A stretch of 8,414 nucleotides of DNA from Propionibacterium sp. (GCA_012719335.1 JAAYAO010000471.1:1-8414); one strand, 5' to 3'. Counted from the stretch's first letter, positions 1 through 6,366 are shown. Notes: a model not told the origin generated them from the letters alone. A program made the numbers and translations.

Positions 1-138
1 GATCCGTCCTACAACAACATCGCCGACTTCGCCGACATCCCGCTCGCCGACACCTTCCGCACCATCCCCGCCCCCAGCGGTGAGGTGTCGGTGGCCCTGC
101 TGAACTGCCTCAAGGACCGCGCCGCCTGCACCCCCTGA
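1..138 (+). CDS. 3' end of an unidentified protein (partial)
   Basis: An open frame enters from the left edge in frame 1 and ends at TGA 136-138, giving 45 visible C-terminal residues. The tail begins DPSYNNIADF and ends LLNCLKDRAACTP. Codon use is typical of the window, with mostly G or C in third positions. A compact GC hairpin follows 12 bases after the stop, as expected at a real gene end. Two cysteines lie in the last 12 residues, which could fit an exported protein with a disulfide, but this is only a guess. I do not recognise the family from this fragment and assign no function. Confidence 0.6.
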   Translation, partial: DPSYNNIADFADIPLADTFRTIPAPSGEVSVALLNCLKDRAACTP

Positions 139-150
139 CACCGCCACCGA

Positions 151-168
151 ACGCCGGGCCCCCGGCGT
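151..168 (+). terminator. GC-rich hairpin after the partial gene
   Basis: ACGCCGGG (151-158) pairs perfectly with CCCGGCGT (161-168) around a 2-base centre, or with a 4-base loop if the innermost pair opens. It lies 12 bases past the stop at 138. There is no T-run after it, so it would be an atypical actinobacterial-style terminator. The role is inferred from position. Confidence 0.4.
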
Positions 169-169
169 C

Positions 170-206
170 GGTTGAGCAGCTCGCGCAGCGAGCGTCCGTC
201 GAAACC
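170..206. repeat. REP-like palindromic repeat, copy 1
   Basis: This 37-bp unit begins GGTTGAGCA and ends GTCGAAACC. The core GCTCGC-GCA-GCGAGC (179-193) forms a 6-bp stem with a 3-base loop. It is identical over all 37 bases to the copy at 322-358. Both lie in the gap between convergent genes. The form is that of a repetitive extragenic palindrome. From memory, very similar units are common between genes in Propionibacteriales and relatives, but I could not check this. Confidence 0.85.
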
Positions 207-279
207 AGCCGGTGCTGACGATTGGGGTCTCACCGGCCAGTGGGCACTTCGAGGTCGGGGACGATCCGGCCTCGGCGTG

Positions 280-306
280 GGGTGAGCAGTTCGCGCTGCG
301 GGTACC
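280..306. repeat. Degenerate fragment of the palindromic repeat
   Basis: GGGTGAGCAGTTCGCGCTGC and the bases just after it resemble the first two thirds of the flanking 37-bp repeats, with several substitutions and no recognisable GTCGAAACC end. It lies between the two perfect copies and is probably a decayed unit. The boundaries are approximate. Confidence 0.4.
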
Positions 307-321
307 GGGCTGCGGGACGCT

Positions 322-358
322 GGTTGAGCAGCTCGCGCAGCGAGCGTCCGTCGAAACC
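322..358. repeat. REP-like palindromic repeat, copy 2
   Basis: This is a perfect 37-base match to 170-206, in the same orientation, 152 bases further on. The same stem core GCTCGC/GCGAGC is present. It sits 9 bases beyond the stop codon of the minus-strand permease gene (368-370), so the hairpin could also act as its transcription terminator or protect the mRNA 3' end. That role is inference from position. Confidence 0.85.
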
Positions 359-367
359 CGTCCCGGC

Positions 368-1711
368 TCAGGACAACGGGCCCACCGGACCGGCCTCGGT
401 CGGGGTGGGCTCCTCCTTCGGTTCGGCCCCGGTCAGGTCGCCGATCTGGTTCATCAGGTGGTAGACCACGATCGCGGCGATCGAGCCGAGCGCGATGCCG
501 GTCAAGGTGATCGACCCGAAGGTGACGGTGAAGTTGGCGATGCCGGTGATCAGCGCAATGCCGGCGGTCATCTGGTTCTTCGGACGGGCGAAGTCGACCT
601 TGTTCTCGACCCACATCCGCACACCGATGATGCCGATCAGGCCGTACAGGGCCACGGTCACCCCACCCAGCACCCCTTGCGGGACGGTGTTCAGCAGGGC
701 TCCGAACTTCGGTGACAGCGACAGCAACACCGCCACCAGACCGGCCACCCAGTAGGCGGCGGTCGAGTACACCCGGGTCGCGGCCATCACACCGATGTTC
801 TCGCCGTAGGTGGTGGTGGGGGAGCCGCCGCCCACCGCCGACAGCATGGTCGCCGCGCCGTCGGCGAACAGAGCCTTACCCATGTACGGGTTCATGTCCT
901 CGCCGGTCATCTGCGCGACCGATTTCACGTGCCCGACGTTCTCGGCGATCAGGACGAACACCACCGGCAGGAACATCGGGATCAGGCCCCACTCGAAACT
1001 GGGGGTGTGGAAGGGCGGCAGGCCGAACCAGGACGCTTCACGCACCGGCGCGAAGTCGATCTCACCCCGGAGCAGGGCGAAGACATAACCCACCACGACA
1101 CCGAGCAGAATCGACACCCGGCCCAGCAGGCCGCGGAACAGCACCATGCACAGAATCACCGCCAGCAGGGTGACGAGGCCGGTGAGCGGGGAGACGAAGA
1201 AGTTGTCCCGGGCGGCCGGGGCCAGGTTGAAACCGATCAGCGCCACGATGGCGCCCATCACCACCGGCGGCATCAGCGCGTCGATCCACCCGGTGCCGGA
1301 CTTGGTGACGATCAGGCCGACGATGGCCAGCAGCGCGCCGGTGATCAGCACCCCACCCAGGGCGGCGCTCATCGAGGAGGCGCTGGCCGCGGTGATCGGG
1401 GCGATGAACGCGAAGGACGATCCCAGGTAGCTGGGCACCCGGTTGTGGGTGATCAGCAGGAACAGCATCGTGCCGATACCGCTGAACAGCAGGGTGGTGG
1501 TGGGCGGGAACCCGGTCAGCAGCGGCACGAGGAAGGTGGCGCCGAACATCGCGACCACGTGCTGGGCGCCGAGCCCGATCGTGACCGGCCAGGCCAGCCG
1601 CTCCTTGGGGCCGACGATGCTGCCCGGGGCGACGGTGCGACCGTTGCCGTGCAGCCGCCAACGGAAGAATCCCGGATCGTCGTCGGTCTCGGGTCGGTTC
1701 TGCTCGGCCAT
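368..1711 (-). CDS. uraA: Uracil/xanthine permease, NCS2 family (UraA-type)
   Basis: This 447-residue integral membrane protein should carry a nucleobase, most likely uracil, into the cell with protons. The family signature [QEP]-N-x-G-x4-T-[RKG] is exact at residues 304-313 (ENIGVMAATR), preceded by Y302-G303. E257 and H261 in IAENVGH match the other substrate/proton site of E. coli UraA, and the conserved Q50-H51 pair lies in the first helix. About 14 hydrophobic segments are expected for the family, and many are evident. The C-terminal 20 residues are hydrophilic and proline/glutamate rich. The ATG at 1711 is chosen over an in-frame ATG 23 codons upstream because AGGGAG (1716-1721) sits 4 bases before it and the upstream stretch looks non-coding. 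Uracil is the best guess; xanthine or uric acid transport is possible in this family. It lies downstream of a nucleoside-salvage operon, but a 258-base gap suggests its own transcript. Confidence 0.93.
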   Translation of the reverse strand: MAEQNRPETDDDPGFFRWRLHGNGRTVAPGSIVGPKERLAWPVTIGLGAQHVVAMFGATFLVPLLTGFPPTTTLLFSGIGTMLFLLITHNRVPSYLGSSFAFIAPITAASASSMSAALGGVLITGALLAIVGLIVTKSGTGWIDALMPPVVMGAIVALIGFNLAPAARDNFFVSPLTGLVTLLAVILCMVLFRGLLGRVSILLGVVVGYVFALLRGEIDFAPVREASWFGLPPFHTPSFEWGLIPMFLPVVFVLIAENVGHVKSVAQMTGEDMNPYMGKALFADGAATMLSAVGGGSPTTTYGENIGVMAATRVYSTAAYWVAGLVAVLLSLSPKFGALLNTVPQGVLGGVTVALYGLIGIIGVRMWVENKVDFARPKNQMTAGIALITGIANFTVTFGSITLTGIALGSIAAIVVYHLMNQIGDLTGAEPKEEPTPTEAGPVGPLS

Positions 1712-1780
1712 GGTGCTCCCTGCTGTTGTTTTGCCGCAGCACAGCATGCCATGAGGGGGCGGTTCCGGTCGTGCGGGCAC

Positions 1781-1824
1781 GTTGATTGAGCTCTGCGCGG
1801 AGCGGGGTTGGCGAAGCCTTCGCC
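1781..1824. repeat. Degenerate palindromic repeat cluster
   Basis: GTTGATTGAGCTCTGCGCGG, followed by AGCG, resembles the GGTTGAGC end of the perfect repeats and has a near-palindromic core (GCTC...GAGC). It is followed by GGCGAA-GCC-TTCGCC (1810-1824), a perfect 6-bp stem with a 3-base loop. An outer pair of roughly complementary segments, GTGCGGGCAC (1771-1780) and GTGCCCGTGC (1828-1837), encloses both. Confidence 0.45.
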
Positions 1825-1850
1825 TGTGTGCCCGTGCTGCGAGGTCGCGT

Positions 1851-1885
1851 GGTTTCGACTCGGACGCTGCGCGTCCGGTTCAACC
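1851..1885. repeat. REP-like repeat, opposite orientation, changed stem
   Basis: The ends GGTTTCGAC and TTCAACC match the reverse complement of the repeats at 170 and 322. The centre is a different perfect stem: GGACGC (1862-1867), loop TGC, GCGTCC (1871-1876). The hairpin architecture is kept while the stem sequence differs on both arms. Confidence 0.6.
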
Positions 1886-1913
1886 GACGTGGTGGGGACT
1901 GTGGCAGGACGTT

Positions 1914-1942
1914 GGTTGAGCAGGTTCGCGCGTGCGTGAACC
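1914..1942. repeat. REP-like repeat with third stem variant
   Basis: This unit begins with GGTTGAGCA, like the perfect repeats, then runs into GGTTCGCG-CGTG-CGTGAACC (1923-1942). GGTTC pairs with GAACC, and further inner pairs include one G-T. It lies 27 bases past the stop of the minus-strand methyltransferase gene (1970), so it may also terminate the operon that ends there. The terminator role is inferred. Confidence 0.5.
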
Positions 1943-1969
1943 GTGTGGAAGCCATCCTGCGGCGCGTGG

Positions 1970-2572
1970 TCAGGCGGGTTTGCGGGCGTGGACCGATTCG
2001 AGGATGCCGAAGGCTCGGGTGTGGGTGGCTTCGATGGTGACGTTGCGGCTGCGCAGCAGGTGCAGGGGGCGGCGGGTCCAGTGTTCGCCGTTCAACGGGA
2101 CGGTGATCGCGTCCGCGAGACGTTGCAGCCAACGCAGGGGCCGGGGGCGGGCCCGGACGTGGTCGGACAGCAGCAGGTCTCCGCCGGGCTTCAACACCCG
2201 CAGCATCTCGTCCAGCACCACCTGTTCGTCACCGACCCCGCACAGCGCGAAGGTGCACACCACCGCGTCGAAGGTGTCGTCCGGGTGGGGCAGCGACATG
2301 GCATCGCCGACGGTGAGCTTCAGCCGGCGGCCGATCCGGTCGGCCCGGCGCTGGGCGTGCGCGGCCATCCGGGGGTTCAGTTCCAGGCCGGTGATCTGCA
2401 CGTCGGCGGGGTAGTGGGTCAGATTCAGGCCGGTGCCGATCGCCACCTCGAGGGTGCGGCCGTGCGCGCGGCGGCACACCCAGCGTCGCCCGTGCCGCAG
2501 GAAGGGACGATCCAGCACCAGCATCCCCAGGTCGTAACCGGAGATGCGTGCGGGCAGGGGCAGGTTGGCCAT
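1970..2572 (-). CDS. Class I SAM-dependent methyltransferase (PmtA/UbiE-like)
   Basis: This 200-residue soluble protein has the class I fold in order. Motif I is LEVAIGTGLN at 41-50, binding S-adenosylmethionine. E64 in GLELNP ends strand 2 and would contact the ribose. GDA is at 89-91, FDAVVCTFALCGV at 101-113, and LRVLKPGG at 124-131. The layout, including the following DHVRA (137-141), resembles the Methyltransf_11 group that contains phosphatidylethanolamine N-methyltransferase (PmtA) and UbiE-like enzymes. The substrate cannot be read from sequence; a lipid or quinone is possible but unproven. It is the last gene of the operon, starting 13 bases after the mutase stop. The ATG at 2572 is preferred because upstream in-frame starts would run into the mutase gene and add a non-homologous, proline-rich extension. 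No good Shine-Dalgarno precedes it, so translation is probably coupled to the upstream gene. Confidence 0.85.
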   Translation of the reverse strand: MANLPLPARISGYDLGMLVLDRPFLRHGRRWVCRRAHGRTLEVAIGTGLNLTHYPADVQITGLELNPRMAAHAQRRADRIGRRLKLTVGDAMSLPHPDDTFDAVVCTFALCGVGDEQVVLDEMLRVLKPGGDLLLSDHVRARPRPLRWLQRLADAITVPLNGEHWTRRPLHLLRSRNVTIEATHTRAFGILESVHARKPA

Positions 2573-2585
2573 GATGGGCGTCGAT

Positions 2586-4241
2586 TCAGTGGGAGTAGCG
2601 GTCGAGCAGCCGTTCCACGGCGGTGCGCAGTTCGGCCAGGCGGGCGGTTTGTCGTTGCCGGGTTGCGGCCGGATCGTCGCCGGCCGCACAGGTCAGTTCC
2701 AAGTAGCACTTGAGTTTCGGCTCGGTGCCGGACGGCCGCAGCACCACCCGCAGGCCGCGTCCGGCCCACTGCACCGCATCGGTGGGCGGCAGGTCACCAC
2801 CCTCGGCCAGATCGGTGACCGTGATCACCTCACCCAACAATCCCACCGGTGGCTTGCTGCGGGCCTGCTGCATCAGGTGTTCCAGTTCGGCCTGCTCAGC
2901 CACCCGCAGGGCCACCTGGTCGGTCAGGTGCAGGCCGTGGCTGCGCGCGATCTCGTCCAGGCGGGTCGCCAACGATTCGCCCCTCGCGGTCAACTCGCAG
3001 ACCAGGGACAACAACCGCAGGGCAGCGGTGAGCCCGTCCTTGTCGGCGACCGCCTCGGGGTCACTGCAGTAGCCGATCGCCTCCTCGTACCCGAACATCA
3101 GCCCGGGGGCCCGGGAAATCCACTTGAAACCGGTCAGGGTGGTTTCGTACCGCTGCCCGTGCGCGGCGGCGATCTTCGCCAGCAGGGTGGACGACACCAC
3201 CGTGGTGGCGCAGGTGCCGGTGGCCCCGTGACGCAGCATGTCATCGGCCAGCAGCCAACCGACCTCGTCCCCGGTCAACCGGCGCCAACCGTCCACGGTG
3301 GGGATCGCCACCGCGACCCGGTCGGCGTCGGGGTCGTTGGCCACGATCAGATGGGCGCCGACCCGGGCGGCGTGGGCGAAGGCCAGATCGAGGGCGCCGG
3401 GTTCCTCCGGGTTGGGGAAGGTGACGGTGGAGAAGGCCGGGTCGGGTTCGGCCTGGGCGGGCACCACGTGCGGGGCGGTGAACCCGGCGCGGGTCGCCAA
3501 CTCGGTGATGTACCGGGTGCCGACCCCGTGCAAGGGGGTGTAGACCCAGCGCAATTCCCGTGCGGGTGGACGAGCCACCGTCACCGCCCGGGCCAGGTAG
3601 GCCTCGATCAGGTCCGGGCCGGCGACCCGGTAGGTGTCGGCCCGCGGCACCCGATCGAGCCCGACGGTCGCCACCTGGGCGATCCGCCGCGCGATCTGCT
3701 CATCGGTGGGCGGAATGATCTGGATGCCGTCGCCGAGGTACACCTTGTACCCGTTGTCCGCGGCCGGATTGTGCGACGCGGTGACCACCACCCCGGCCAC
3801 CGCACCCAGGTGTTTGATGCCGAACGCCACCACCGGGGTGGGCACCGGTTCGTCGATCAACACCGCATCGAAACCGATCCCGGCCAACACCTCGACGGTG
3901 TCGCGGGCGAAGACGTCGGAGTTGTACCGGGCGTCGTACCCGACCAGCACCAGCCCGCCGGTGGCGCCGATGTCCTGCAGGTGGGCACCCAACCCGGCCG
4001 CGGCCCGGGTCACCACCACCCGGTTCATCCGGGACGGGCCCGGGCCCAGCGCGGCCCGCAGGCCGGCGGTGCCGAACTCCAACGGCCCGGCGAAACAGGA
4101 CGACAACTCCTCGATCGCCGCATCGTCGCCGCGACGGGCCCGGGTGAGCAGTTCGCCGGTGGCGGCGGCGGTGATCGGGTCGGGGTCCTGGGCGATCCAG
4201 GCCTCGACCTCCTCGGCCAATTCCTCCGGCAGCCGGGTCAT
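2586..4241 (-). CDS. pmmB: Phospho-sugar mutase (PmmB/PGM2 type)
   Basis: This 551-residue alpha-D-phosphohexomutase family enzyme moves phosphate between C1 and C6 of hexoses, or C1 and C5 of pentoses. All four family sites are present: phosphoserine loop TASHNP (S156), metal site DPDADR (D303, D305, D307), sugar loop GYEEAIG (384-390) and phosphate-binding RPSGTEPK (502-509). GYEEAIG and the long N-terminal region ending in EFGTAGLR (55-62) place it in the PGM2/PmmB branch, not with short bacterial ManB/GlmM enzymes. Human PGM2 in this branch is mainly a phosphopentomutase. Here the gene overlaps a purine nucleoside phosphorylase gene, whose product is a pentose-1-phosphate. I therefore favour phosphopentomutase activity, with phosphogluco/mannomutase as the alternative. 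The junction reads GTGATG. The ATG at 4241 shares one base with the upstream TGA; a GTG at 4244 is also possible. GGAG lies 8 bases before the ATG and 5 before the GTG. Confidence 0.92.
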   Translation of the reverse strand: MTRLPEELAEEVEAWIAQDPDPITAAATGELLTRARRGDDAAIEELSSCFAGPLEFGTAGLRAALGPGPSRMNRVVVTRAAAGLGAHLQDIGATGGLVLVGYDARYNSDVFARDTVEVLAGIGFDAVLIDEPVPTPVVAFGIKHLGAVAGVVVTASHNPAADNGYKVYLGDGIQIIPPTDEQIARRIAQVATVGLDRVPRADTYRVAGPDLIEAYLARAVTVARPPARELRWVYTPLHGVGTRYITELATRAGFTAPHVVPAQAEPDPAFSTVTFPNPEEPGALDLAFAHAARVGAHLIVANDPDADRVAVAIPTVDGWRRLTGDEVGWLLADDMLRHGATGTCATTVVSSTLLAKIAAAHGQRYETTLTGFKWISRAPGLMFGYEEAIGYCSDPEAVADKDGLTAALRLLSLVCELTARGESLATRLDEIARSHGLHLTDQVALRVAEQAELEHLMQQARSKPPVGLLGEVITVTDLAEGGDLPPTDAVQWAGRGLRVVLRPSGTEPKLKCYLELTCAAGDDPAATRQRQTARLAELRTAVERLLDRYSH

Positions 4242-5029
4242 CACAACCGCTCCACGATCGCGCCGAGCAATTCGGCCAGCCGGCCCTCGGCGGCTCGTCC
4301 GGCGGCCAACACCTCGGCATGGGACAGCGGCTCGTCCGATACCCCGGCGGCCAGGTTCGTCACCAGTGACAGGCCGAGGATCTCCAGCCCCGCGGCGCGG
4401 GCGGCGATCGCCTCCAGGGTGGTGGACATGCCGACCAGGGTGGCGCCCAGGATGCCCGCCATCCGCACCTCGGCGGGGGTTTCGTACTGCGGCCCGGGGA
4501 ACTGGGCGTACACCCCCTCGCCCAGGTCGGGGGCGACCTCGCGGGCCAGGGCTCGCAACCGCGGCGAATACACCTGGGACATGTCGACGAACTCCGGCCC
4601 CCGCAGCGGGGTCGCGCCGGTGAGGTTGATGTGGTCGGCGATCAACACCGGGGTGCCGGGTGGCACGGTCGGGTCGAGGCCTCCGCAGCCGTTGGTCAAC
4701 ACCAGGGTGTGCGCCCCGGCCGCGGCGGCAGTGCGCACCCCGTGCGCGACCGCGTCCACCCCATGACCCTCGTAGTAATGGGTGCGGGCCCCGAACACCC
4801 CGACCGTCCGGCCCGCGGCGGTGCGGAAGATGCGGATCTCGGCGCGGTGCCCACTGACCACCGGGGGACGGAAACCGGGCAGCTCGGCGGCCGCAACCAC
4901 GGCCAGCTCCTCACCCAACCGGTCGGCGGCCGCACCCCAGCCTGACCCCAACACCATCGCGATGTCGAGGTTCTCAATGCCCGTGCGGTTGCGCAACTCG
5001 GCTGCGGCAGCGGCGGCCAGATCAGTCAT
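4241..5029 (-). CDS. punA: Purine nucleoside phosphorylase (trimeric type)
   Basis: This 262-residue enzyme phosphorolytically splits inosine and guanosine, and their deoxy forms, to base plus (deoxy)ribose-1-phosphate in the cytosol. Visible sites are the phosphate loop GSG (28-30), SGHRAE (59-64, H61), ARTHYYEGH (81-89), TNGCGGL (112-118), GPQYETPAE (179-187, E183), GMSTTLEA (200-207) and VTNLAAG (223-229). E183 and N225 align with human PNP E201 and N243, which hold the purine and favour 6-oxopurines. Length and motifs match the trimeric family. Mycobacterial orthologues are often named deoD, although they are not homologues of hexameric E. coli DeoD. The gene starts 4 bases after the stop of the upstream membrane protein and overlaps the mutase gene, a strong operon signal. 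The TNGCGGL loop differs slightly from the usual TNAAGGL. Function is secure; exact base preference is inferred. Confidence 0.94.
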   Translation of the reverse strand: MTDLAAAAAAELRNRTGIENLDIAMVLGSGWGAAADRLGEELAVVAAAELPGFRPPVVSGHRAEIRIFRTAAGRTVGVFGARTHYYEGHGVDAVAHGVRTAAAAGAHTLVLTNGCGGLDPTVPPGTPVLIADHINLTGATPLRGPEFVDMSQVYSPRLRALAREVAPDLGEGVYAQFPGPQYETPAEVRMAGILGATLVGMSTTLEAIAARAAGLEILGLSLVTNLAAGVSDEPLSHAEVLAAGRAAEGRLAELLGAIVERL

Positions 5030-5033
5030 GGGG

Positions 5034-5465
5034 TCAGTCTTCCATGGCCTCGCCCTCGGCGATGTACCGATGACGCAACCGTCGGTCCTGCCGGGTCGTG
5101 TCGATCACCAACCAGCCGAACAACACCGCTATCCCGGCCCAGCCCAGACCCGAGGCCACCCCCTCGGCGGTGCGCCACCCCAGCAACTCGGCACCCAGCA
5201 CCAGCACCACCGACACGGTCACCAGCAGCCCCGCCACCGCGGCGCAGAGCCGGAAACTGCGCCGCCGCCAGGCCCGCCGTTCCCAGGACATCTCGACGAT
5301 CGCCACCAGGGCCGCCGCGGCGAAGGCGACCTGCGACAGCCCGAGCCGTAGTTGCTGTTCGGGGGTGCGTTCGGGCAGGCCGGTGAACGCCAACCACACC
5401 CCGACCACCACCAGGGCCCCGGCCACCAGGGCCGCGACCACCGCGGCCGGTCGCACACGCGGCAT
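5034..5465 (-). CDS. Small four-helix membrane protein, unknown function
   Basis: This predicted 143-residue membrane protein has four hydrophobic segments at about residues 7-29, 42-59, 71-91 and 104-122. A basic linker (WERRAWRRRS, 61-70) lies between helices 2 and 3, and a charged tail (RQDRRLRHRY...EGEAMED) follows helix 4. By the positive-inside rule, the 61-70 loop and the C-terminus should be cytoplasmic. The ATG at 5465 has an excellent Shine-Dalgarno, GGGAGG (5473-5478), 7 bases upstream. An in-frame reading reaching further to 5675 would overlap the divergent gene and has no such support. It is the first gene of the operon, 4 bases ahead of the phosphorylase. That placement hints at a link to nucleoside uptake or salvage, but it is too small to resemble known nucleoside transporters. 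In M. tuberculosis a small membrane protein gene (Rv3304) also lies between lpdA and deoD; I cannot tell whether the two are homologous. Confidence 0.8.
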   Translation of the reverse strand: MPRVRPAAVVAALVAGALVVVGVWLAFTGLPERTPEQQLRLGLSQVAFAAAALVAIVEMSWERRAWRRRSFRLCAAVAGLLVTVSVVLVLGAELLGWRTAEGVASGLGWAGIAVLFGWLVIDTTRQDRRLRHRYIAEGEAMED

Positions 5466-5568
5466 CTGAGAACCTCCCGAGTATTTCCGGCTCCAGTGTA
5501 AATCGGGGGCGCCCGGGCCGCCGATCTGGAAGGCTGGACGAACGTGCCCGACCGAAAGGACAACCTCC
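5466..5568. promoter_or_regulatory. Divergent intergenic region with promoters for both sides
   Basis: These 103 bases separate the start of the leftward salvage operon (5465) from the rightward unknown gene (5569), so both promoters should lie here. On the minus strand, TACACT (5500 down to 5495) fits a TAnnnT -10 box and would leave a leader of roughly 23-25 bases containing GGGAGG. I see no good -35 for it. On the plus strand, AAAGGA (5555-5560) is a plausible ribosome site 8 bases before ATG 5569. No clear operator palindrome was found apart from a GC-rich GGGCGCCC. Confidence 0.4.
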
Positions 5569-6351
5569 ATGGCATCCCGCCCGACTCCCCGACACATCGT
5601 GCTCGCGGTGGCCCGCGCCGGCGCGCTCGGGGCGCTCACCCTGATCGACCCGAACCGGCTCAGCGGTGCCCGCAAGCACCTCTACTGGCTCGGCGCGGGA
5701 GCCCTCACCTCGGCCGAATCCCTGGCCGGTGACCAGGAGCAGATCCCCGGCACACGTCCGGCCCTGGCCGTCGGCATCACCGGCGCCACCTACGGTGCCC
5801 AGGACCTGCTGGCCCGCGGCGACAAGTGGACGATGGACTTTCTGGCCCGCCGCGGCGTGCGCCATCCACGCCGCTGGATGGCGGTGCTGACCGCGGTCGG
5901 TTCGCTGGCGATCACCCTGTTCGAGGCCCGCCGCGACTCGGCCCTGCAGGAGGCCCGCTACGTGTGGGACGGGCAGGACCCCGTCGCGGCCGAGCCGCTG
6001 CCCGAGGACGTCCGGGACATCGTGACCGGCCTGCTGGACACGGTGGACGGCTGGGGGGTGGCGGAACTGCGCGCCCAACTGGCCGATGCCCGCTGCCGGA
6101 ACAGCAACGGGGTGATCGAGTTCGAGATCCCCGACGATGCCCCCACCCCGCTGCTGGAGAGCTACACCTTCCCCGCGACCGGCACCTTCGAACGCGACGG
6201 CCGCACCCACGTGATCATCCTGGACATCGACGAGGGCAAGCTCGCCTGGCTCTCCCAGCTCACCGAACCGAGCTGGGAGGACGGCGACCCGGAGCCGGAT
6301 TGGTCCTGGCCGGCCGCGGCAACCCTTTCCTTCGCCGAGGGTTCGGCCTGA
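5569..6351 (+). CDS. Protein of unknown function, 260 aa
   Basis: I do not recognise this family. The reading frame is convincing, with strong G/C third-position bias, ATG 5569 preceded by AAAGGA at 8 bases, and a hairpin just after the stop. The N-terminal part (about 1-125) has basic and moderately hydrophobic helical stretches at about 10-26, 37-47 and 64-80, and one stronger candidate membrane segment at 104-118 (MAVLTAVGSLAITLF) flanked by HPRRW and EARR. The C-terminal part (about 140-255) is acidic and soluble-looking. It has a helical stretch around 146-177 and strand-like pieces (GVIEFEIPDD 181-190, HVIILDIDEGKLAWLSQL 214-231), and ends in a tryptophan-rich acidic segment (WEDGDPEPDWSWP). 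There is no signal-peptide cleavage site, enzyme motif or metal motif that I can name. The gene diverges from the salvage operon and lies 67 bases before lpdA in the same direction. Confidence 0.8.
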   Translation: MASRPTPRHIVLAVARAGALGALTLIDPNRLSGARKHLYWLGAGALTSAESLAGDQEQIPGTRPALAVGITGATYGAQDLLARGDKWTMDFLARRGVRHPRRWMAVLTAVGSLAITLFEARRDSALQEARYVWDGQDPVAAEPLPEDVRDIVTGLLDTVDGWGVAELRAQLADARCRNSNGVIEFEIPDDAPTPLLESYTFPATGTFERDGRTHVIILDIDEGKLAWLSQLTEPSWEDGDPEPDWSWPAAATLSFAEGSA

Positions 6352-6366
6352 CCGTCGCGCCGACGG
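6352..6366 (+). terminator. GC hairpin right after the unknown gene
   Basis: CCGTCG (6352-6357), loop CGC, CGACGG (6361-6366) is a perfect 6-bp stem starting at the base after the TGA at 6349-6351. No T-run follows. It could attenuate or end transcription before lpdA, but the stem is short and such sequences arise by chance in GC-rich DNA. Confidence 0.3.

Larger units (their letters stand above)
1712..1969. other. Non-coding gap with several diverged palindromes
   Basis: I see no credible gene in these 258 bases. The right two thirds (about 1781-1942) is a patchwork of short palindromes related to the perfect repeats at 170 and 322. The left part (1712-1780) should hold the permease promoter and ribosome binding site, reading leftwards. 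Apart from AGGGAG at 1716-1721, I could not pick out convincing -10/-35 boxes. The reading frames crossing this region are arginine-rich shadows. Confidence 0.7.

Noticed and set aside
170..358. Possible two-repeat CRISPR array
   Set aside because: There are only two perfect units, with a 115-base interval that is far too long for a spacer and itself contains a decayed repeat. No cas genes are present.
1712..1780. Purine or uracil riboswitch ahead of the permease
   Set aside because: The region upstream of the ATG is short and mostly unstructured. I could not find conserved aptamer elements or an anti-terminator arrangement.
1712..1780. 23-codon N-terminal extension of the permease
   Set aside because: The upstream in-frame ATG has no ribosome site, and the extension (MPARPEPPPHGML...) lacks similarity to the family, whereas ATG 1711 has AGGGAG at good spacing.
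929..1789. Long plus-strand frame of 286 codons over the permease gene
   Set aside because: It is antisense to a clear NCS2 permease, very rich in Gln/His/Arg/Gly/Asp, with no recognisable domain.
1786..2040. Small plus-strand frame in the gap and into the methyltransferase
   Set aside because: It runs through the palindromic repeats and antisense into a real gene, has an arginine-rich composition, and has no ribosome binding site.
2544..4766. A 740-codon open frame on the plus strand
   Set aside because: It runs antisense through the mutase and phosphorylase genes, is rich in Gly/Arg/Gln/His, and has no domains. It is an antisense artefact of strong GC third-position bias.
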